Source: Verrucomicrobiales bacterium | Lineage (GTDB): Bacteria; Verrucomicrobiota; Verrucomicrobiia; Limisphaerales; SXQI01 | DNA: 6,378 bases | Assembly: GCA_005793025.1 (NCBI GenBank) | Contig: SXQI01000266.1 | Coordinates: forward strand, 1 to 6,378 | Reading direction: 5' to 3' | Shown here: positions 5,426 through 6,378 of the stretch, in pieces | Numbering within the stretch: the first letter of the stretch is position 1 | How the letters are laid out: the number at the start of each line of letters is the position of its first letter | Program-made: the position numbers and the translations under genes | The notes under the pieces: generated by a model | Seen by the model: only the letters and a program-made list of their open reading frames with translations | Database searches by the model: none | Told to the model about the DNA's origin: nothing

Positions 5426-6378
5426 ATGCTTCAGCCTATGAAAACCTGCCAAAGCTCAGCCGGTTTCACACGATCATCCCTCGCAGTCAGCCTCTGCCTG
5501 CTTCCCTTCGGACACTGCCTCGCCGAGGATCATATTAACTACCGCTACGAGAATTATTCCGAGGATGACGGACGGATCCAGATCCGAACACACGGTGTCC
5601 TTTTTGAGACCGAGTTGAAACCATGGCTCTCGCTGAAGGGGAATTATATTTATGATGGTATTTCCGGTGCGACTCCAACTGGAACTCCGCCGCCCGCCGG
5701 AGAAACCTTGGGCCGCCAAGTCACCATTGAAGACATTCGCCGTGCTGGATTAATTGAGCCTAAGATACAGATCCGCAATCATTCCTTCAGCCCACAGGTC
5801 TCCTACAGTCTCGAGCGGGATTACGAATCAATAGGAACCGGTCTTGCGCATTCGATCGATTTCAATGACAAGAACACCACCGTAACTTGGGGCATCAGCC
5901 ATGCTTTCGATCACATCCTCCCGAACGAGGGCGAGGCCACTCCGACATTACCTGAAATCACCGAGCCGCTTCGCAAAAACACTACGGACTTCTTTTTGGG
6001 TGTGTCACAACTTCTCGGTCAAAAAACCGTCATTAGCGCAAATTTGACCATTGGCTATTCCGACGGATACCTCAGCGATCCTTACAAGAGGGTTCTCTTC
6101 CGAGACTTTCCTTACTTCGGCGGAATGTATACCGGCTTTCCAGAAAACAGACCGGAAAACAAACAACGCGAAGTAATCTATCTAACCCTGCAACAGGCGT
6201 TTCCTAGCCTCAACTCCGCGTTCGAAGGCAGTTATCGCTTCCATCACGACGACTGGGGCATCAACGCCAATACCCTCACGGCACAGTGGCATCAAAAAAT
6301 TGGCCAACGCCTGACCCTCTCGCCAATCCTTCGATACCATACTCAATCTCAAGCCGATTTTTACGCACCAAGTTTTCC
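5426..6378 (+). CDS. DUF3570 family outer-membrane beta-barrel protein, 3' end outside the window
   Basis: An open frame of 317 complete codons runs to the window edge without a stop. The N-terminus has a Sec signal peptide with a hydrophobic core around residues 19-29 and a likely cleavage after HCLA (33). The mature part alternates polar and hydrophobic or aromatic residues, as in transmembrane beta strands. It contains blocks typical of DUF3570: YDGISGATPTG (76-86), GYSDGYLSDPYKRV (210-223), RPENKQR (242-248), HHDDWGI (273-279) and LRYHTQSQADFY (302-313). DUF3570 proteins are predicted outer-membrane barrels of unknown function, usually about 400 residues, so roughly the last quarter is missing here. 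ATG at 5426 is used; ATG at 5438 in the same frame would place the basic MKT nearer the signal peptide. The 84-base gap after the ATE-like gene is AT-rich (5371-5400) but has no clear promoter or terminator. It is probably a separate transcription unit. No DUF4266 gene, a frequent DUF3570 partner, lies upstream. Confidence 0.88.
   Translation, partial: MLQPMKTCQSSAGFTRSSLAVSLCLLPFGHCLAEDHINYRYENYSEDDGRIQIRTHGVLFETELKPWLSLKGNYIYDGISGATPTGTPPPAGETLGRQVTIEDIRRAGLIEPKIQIRNHSFSPQVSYSLERDYESIGTGLAHSIDFNDKNTTVTWGISHAFDHILPNEGEATPTLPEITEPLRKNTTDFFLGVSQLLGQKTVISANLTIGYSDGYLSDPYKRVLFRDFPYFGGMYTGFPENRPENKQREVIYLTLQQAFPSLNSAFEGSYRFHHDDWGINANTLTAQWHQKIGQRLTLSPILRYHTQSQADFYAPSF

Noticed and set aside
249..5579. 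GGATCC occurs six times across the window, more than the one or two expected
   Set aside because: The copies are scattered within coding sequence in different contexts without regular spacing, so no function is supported.

Overview
The window looks like ordinary chromosome from a Gram-negative bacterium. A periplasm-targeted alkaline phosphatase and a DUF3570-type outer-membrane barrel protein both imply an outer membrane. None of the five protein-coding genes has a recognisable Shine-Dalgarno sequence. The mix of families (PafA-type phosphatase, DUF3570 protein, PurD-like ATP-grasp protein beside alanine racemase) would suit the Verrucomicrobiota/PVC group, but that placement is an inference and is not proven by the sequence.

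Layout. At the left edge lies the 5' two thirds of a tRNA-Pro (anticodon TGG) on the minus strand, running out of the window. About 157 bases with two small dyads separate it from a complete minus-strand PafA-type alkaline phosphatase gene (210-1832). A short divergent promoter region (about 1833-1895) carries a good -10-like box for the phosphatase and a CTTGGG-N7-CCCAAG inverted repeat. To the right, three plus-strand genes form a tight unit: a divergent PurD-like ATP-grasp protein (1896-3326), alanine racemase alr (3342-4526, 15-base gap) and an arginyl-tRNA-protein transferase (ATE)-like GNAT-fold protein (4523-5341, ATGA overlap with alr). After 84 bases a DUF3570 protein gene starts (5426) and is cut off by the window end.

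How the genes may work together. The phosphatase and the DUF3570 protein look like independent envelope functions. The three-gene unit is the most interesting part. It combines a ligase-fold protein that has lost the PurD signature residues, an enzyme that makes D-alanine, and a protein resembling enzymes that transfer amino acids from aminoacyl-tRNA. Together they could form an amino-acid ligation or modification pathway that uses D- or L-alanine, but this is a hypothesis from gene order and motif loss only. No mobile element, CRISPR array, phage gene or broken gene was seen, and no gene-free stretch exceeds 300 bases.
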